Below, piece by piece: positions 60,905-64,000 of a stretch of DNA of 64,000 bases. Origin of the DNA: Eopsaltria australis. Lineage: Eukaryota > Chordata > Aves > Passeriformes > Petroicidae. The stretch lies in assembly GCA_034509425.1 (NCBI GenBank), contig JAVTVJ010000220.1:744001-808000 (forward strand), written 5' to 3'. The notes beneath the pieces were generated by a model. The model saw only the letters and a list, made by a program, of their open reading frames with translations. It did not search any database and was not told the origin of the DNA. Positions within the stretch are counted from its first letter, which is position 1, and every line of letters starts with the position of its first letter. A program made the position numbers and the translations under genes.

Positions 60905-61372
60905 GGTGCAGTCTCACCTCGAGTTCTGGATGCAGTTTTGGGCTCCACAATATAAGATATAAAGCAATTAAAAGGAGGGCTATGGAGATGGGGAAGGGTC
61001 TTGGGGAGAAGCCAAGCACGGAGTGGTTGAGGCCACTTGGTTTGTGCTGCTGGAGGAGACTGAGGGGAGACTCATTGGGGGCTGCAGCTCCAATCTCTGC
61101 TCCCTGTGCCAGGGACAGACCCAAAGGAACGGCGGGAGCTGTGTTAGGGAGGGTTAGGTTGGATATCAGGATAAGGTTTTGCACCCAGAGGGTGGTGAGG
61201 CACTGACCAGGCTCCCCAAGGAATGGTCCCAGCCCCAAGGCTGCCAGAGCTCCAGGAGGGTTTGGACAACACCAGGCACAGGGTGGGATTGTTGGGGTGT
61301 CTGTGCAGGGCCAGGAGCTGGACTCTGATCCTTGTGGCTCCCTTCCAACTCGGGATATTCTGCAATTCCTCT
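60905..61372 (+). mobile_element. CR1 LINE fragment, longest copy in the window
   Basis: Sense orientation, about 465 bp. Landmarks in order: TTCTGGATGCAGTTTTGGGC, GGGAAGGGTCTTGGGGAGAA, GACTGAGGGGAGACTCATTG, TAGGTTGGATATCAGGATAA, AGGCACTGACCAGGCTCCCC, GTTTGGACAACACCAGGCAC and GGCTCCCTTCCAACTCGGGA. Same subfamily as 35655-35992. Confidence 0.95.
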
Positions 61373-61951
61373 TGCAGGAAGGCAAAATTTGTCTCTATCT
61401 GCGCATTAACTGCTCCACCACTCTGCTTATGTGGGTTTAGTTACACCGCGTACCCCAACCCAGCCTCTCTTTTTGCTTTTGACGCCCTTCCAGAGGAGCT
61501 GGAGTAGAACACAGCGTATTCCCAGAGGGAAAAGTCCTCAGTGGGCACTGAAAAGGGACTTCTTGCAGTACAATAAGCGACAATTTCAGTGTATGTGCAG
61601 TATGTACTGTCTGTGAGCGCACATTTACCGTGTTAAGAGTTGCAGCTTCAGAACACAGTGGGAAAGGTTCATTTGTGGGACATCGGCAGGATTGCTGATG
61701 GAGACGTGTGAAGATGCCAATGACAACTTGTGAATTTTTCTATATTTTCTCACAATCTGAAGCGCTGCAAGGAGGGCACCTGACACCCCATAACGTGGGA
61801 CGGTGTGAGGCGCTGCCCCGGGGGATTGAAGGACATGCTCAGGAGTTGTTTACCATCCCCTGAGGAGGGGCCCAGCTGCTGAAGGGACCTGCTGGACTGG
61901 GAATGAAGGGGAAATCCCTCAGGTGCCGCAGGCCCCTGCCTGGAGAGGAGA
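61373..61951. other. Short intergenic spacer between opposed CR1 fragments
   Basis: No gene, RNA or repeat recognised. Confidence 0.4.
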
Positions 61952-62236
61952 TCACAGAATCATGGAATGTTGAAAGGTTGGAAGGAACCCTAAAGCTCAT
62001 CTCATTCCACGCCCTGCTATGGGCAGCAACACCTTCCACTGTCCCAGGTTGCTCCAAGCCCCGTCCAACCCGGCCTTGGACACTGCCAGGGATCCAGGGG
62101 CAGCCACAGCTTCTCTGGGCAATGTGTGTTGGGGCCTCAACACCCTCACAAGGAGGGATTTTTTCTGTATCTCTAATTGAAATTTCCCCTGCTTCCAATT
62201 ATTACCCATTACTCCTTGCCACGTCCCTGGGAGAGG
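61952..62236 (-). mobile_element. CR1 LINE fragment (3' end)
   Basis: Reverse-complement orientation: ACAGAATCATGGAATG, then GGTTGGAAGGAACCCTAAAG, AACACCTTCCACTGTCCCAG, GTCCAACCCGGCCTTGGACA and GGCAGCCACAGCTTCTCTGG, followed by the more internal TCTAATTGAAATTTCCCCTG. It ends just 5' of the ATP5MF minisatellite. Confidence 0.93.
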
Positions 62237-62289
62237 CTGGACGGGCTCAAGGCGACACCGGGACCCGCATGGTCCCTCCTGAGGGGGCT

Positions 62290-62575
62290 GTGACACACCC
62301 AACATGGCGCCGTGACACACCCAACATGGAGCCGTGACACATCCACCATGGAGCCGTGACACATCCACCATGGAGCCGTGACACACCCAACATGGCGCCG
62401 TGACACATCCACCATGGCGCCGTGACACACCCAACATGGAGCCGTGACACACCCACCATGGAGCCGTGACACACCCAACATGGAGCCGTGACACATCCAC
62501 CATGGAGCCGTGACACACCCACCATGGAGCCGTGACACATCCACCATGGAGCCGTGACACACCCAACATGGCGCT
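62290..62575 (+). repeat. Minisatellite, 13 tandem copies of a 22-bp unit with YY1-like core
   Basis: Thirteen head-to-tail units, each exactly 22 bp, span 62290-62575. The core reads CCAMCATGGMGCC. Only three positions vary between units 1-12 (C/T, A/C and C/A in each unit); the last unit also ends in GCT instead of GCC. The CAACATGGCGCC variant resembles the YY1 consensus and the ATP5MF start region (CCAAGATGGCGC at 62657-62668). The array sits 85 bp upstream of the ATP5MF ATG, so it abuts or overlaps the promoter. The 232- and 135-codon minus-strand frames across it are products of the repeat, since 22 bp times three keeps the frame. Confidence 0.97.
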
Positions 62576-62660
62576 GGCCCCGCCCCCGCCCACAGCCCGT
62601 GTTCCCGCCCTTCCCTCCTCCCATGAGCCCCCGCGGCCCGTCCCTTCCGGGCACACCAAG
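62576..62660 (+). promoter_or_regulatory. ATP5MF: TATA-less core promoter and 5' UTR of ATP5MF
   Basis: A GC box (CCCCGCCCCCGCCC at about 62579) is followed by an ETS-like CTTCCGGG at about 62644 and an AAGATGGCGC YY1-type site (62659-62668) that overlaps the start codon. GC box, ETS and YY1 at the start codon is a typical layout for nuclear genes of oxidative phosphorylation. The start site probably lies between 62,610 and 62,655. Confidence 0.6.
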
Positions 62661-63838
62661 ATGGCGCAGCCGCCGGGTGAGTGTGGGGGGATCAAGGTGA
62701 CCGCGGTGCCCCCCTCCCTTTGTCCTCAGCCCCCTGCTGACCGGCCTGTCTCCCTCTCCCTGCCGCAGTTCTCCTCAAGGACACGAAGCTGATGGACGTG
62801 AAGCTGGGCCAGCTGGGCAGCTGGCTGGCCATGAGGGACTTCACCCCCGGCGGCATCCTGGGGGCCATGCGAAGAGGTGAGGGGGCTGCGGGGGAGGCCC
62901 GGAGGGTGCGGGTCTCTGGATCCCTCCTCCTGACGGAGCCAGGGAGAGCAGCGCACAAAAATCCCAGGCTGCCGGAGTGGATGTTGCCTGCAGGGGGGCG
63001 TGTGGCAGCTCAGGGGCTGCGCCGTGGCGAGTTTTGCCTTCCCAGAGCAGTTTCTCCTCTAACATTTCGTTTTTCCATCTGTAGTTTTAGTTCTCGTGTG
63101 GGCTTTATCCACCGGATGTTTGTTCTCAGTATTCTTTCCTTCTATAAAGGGGAAATGGGGTGCCCTTAGTGCTGAACCCGCTGTCTGAAAATCTCGGGGT
63201 TTCACAACATGAAAAGCAAATTAAAAATGATTAAAAAGCGGTTGATCCCTACAGATGGTAAAGGAGGAGACAGAGCTCTTATGGATCACTTGGGACCAGT
63301 GTCCTTTGCTGTAGGTACAGATGTCATTCAGGTAGATTGAAACACAAAATGTCAAATGCAAATGTCTGTGTTTGGTAATACACATGTGCACGTATATAAT
63401 GTATGGAAGAGTTAGATCATTCCAAAGCAGCTTGAGCTCATGAAAGTCACAATAATATTCAGGAAAAAATGAAAAACGGATTTTTTTTTTTCCTTTTGGT
63501 TATTTTTTAAGGCTTAGAGCTATTAACTTGAGACTATTAACTTGAGATCACCTTGCTCAACTAACACACAGGTTTCCTCATGTCAGACTTGCTTCTGAGA
63601 CCTTCAGATACTTCATAAAGAACAATTTCCTGAAGTTCTATGAACCCAGGGTGCTTCTTTCTCTCACAGGGTAACACACAACCCATCTGGCTGCTCTGAA
63701 AAAACTTTTCCACCTCCACAGGTTACATGAGATACTACAACAAATACATCAACGTGAGGAAGGGGGGCCTCGGGGGGATCTCCATGGTGCTGGCTGGGTA
63801 CGTTGTCCTCAGCTACGCCTGGGGCTACAGCCACGTCA
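62661..63838 (+). CDS. ATP5MF: ATP synthase membrane subunit f, mitochondrial (partial, exons 1-3)
   Basis: Small single-pass subunit of the Fo stator region of mitochondrial ATP synthase, in the inner membrane. Exons: 62661-62676 (donor GTGAGT), 62769-62876 (acceptor after TGCCGCAG, donor GTGAGG) and 63722-63838 (acceptor after CCTCCACAG, donor GTAAGT). All junctions split a codon after its first base, so frames join cleanly. The 80 complete codons present read MAQPPV, then LLKDTKLMDVKLGQLGSWLA, then MRDFTPGGILGAMRRG, YMRYYNKYINVRKGG, and a hydrophobic helix at about residues 58-78 (LGGISMVLAGYVVLSYAWGY). The RDF(T/S)P and YYNKYINV blocks are hallmarks of the family. Mammalian subunit f has about 88-94 residues, so only a short basic tail of roughly nine residues is missing beyond 64,000. 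Introns are 92 and 845 bp; the third begins at 63839. No internal damage seen. Confidence 0.95.
62877..63721 (+). other. ATP5MF: ATP5MF intron 2
   Basis: 845 bp with GTGAGG donor and a T-rich stretch near 63481-63500. I see no embedded gene or mobile element. Confidence 0.85.
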
Positions 63839-64000
63839 GTAAGTACAAACCATGGCTGGCTTTGTGTGCAGGGCAGCTTGGGGAATAAAAATAATTACCT
63901 GCTGCTGCTGCTTTTAGAAATAAAATTAAAGGTTGTTGGCAAACAAACTTATTTTACCCATGGAAAACTTGAGTGCTTGCTGAGTGTTTTTGTGGTGATG
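63839..64000 (+). other. ATP5MF: Start of ATP5MF intron 3, cut by the window edge
   Basis: Begins with a consensus GTAAGT donor. The terminal coding exon is not reached. Confidence 0.85.

Noticed and set aside
62290..62575. Possible CRISPR-like array
   Set aside because: The units are contiguous with no spacers, and the DNA is vertebrate nuclear; it is a minisatellite.
61997..62695. 232-codon minus-strand frame with a repeated CHGSMVDVSRLHGG pattern
   Set aside because: It is the 22-bp minisatellite read in the open frame on the minus strand; its regularity comes from the repeat, not from a protein family.

Overview
The window is vertebrate nuclear DNA and almost certainly avian. It holds two recognisable protein genes: KCNJ12, an inward-rectifier potassium channel, and the start of ATP5MF, subunit f of mitochondrial ATP synthase. 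About ten short 3' fragments of CR1-type LINEs are scattered between them, as is typical of bird genomes. The left third is GC-rich with compact introns, which fits a microchromosome. Bird rather than other sauropsid is inferred from the CR1 content, base composition and protein similarity. No species can be named from sequence alone.

Left part (1 to about 13,740): a GC-rich block with a good splice donor at 548 is a plausible non-coding first exon of KCNJ12. It is followed by a 7.2 kb intron with several candidate regulatory clusters and a long GGGAAA/GGAA microsatellite. A strong acceptor at 7,751 leads into the exon that holds the whole reading frame (7,910-9,198). The protein matches Kir2.2 in the pore, the rectification residue, the PIP2 region, the disulfide cysteines and the PDZ ligand. 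The frame is broken by one missing T near 8,903. A 4.5 kb 3' UTR with simple repeats and two poly(A)-signal clusters follows.

Middle (about 13,740-61,950): about 48 kb with no gene I can recognise. It contains CR1 fragments, at least one ancient MIR-like SINE, simple repeats and isolated CpG-bearing or AT-rich patches that may be regulatory. The best is a TATA-containing CpG patch at 17,255-17,480, with a 13-bp palindromic MARE/AP-1 site upstream and a GATA site downstream. It looks like the promoter of an unannotated transcript. A perfect DR1 nuclear-receptor site lies about 0.4 kb beyond it.

Right end (61,950-64,000): a minus-strand CR1 fragment, then thirteen tandem 22-bp minisatellite units that resemble YY1 sites, then a short GC-rich TATA-less promoter and the first three coding exons of ATP5MF on the plus strand. 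The last exon lies beyond the window.

No convincing new multi-gene system is visible. The most unusual items are the YY1-like minisatellite beside the ATP5MF promoter, the orphan TATA/MARE/GATA promoter-like block and the KCNJ12 frameshift.
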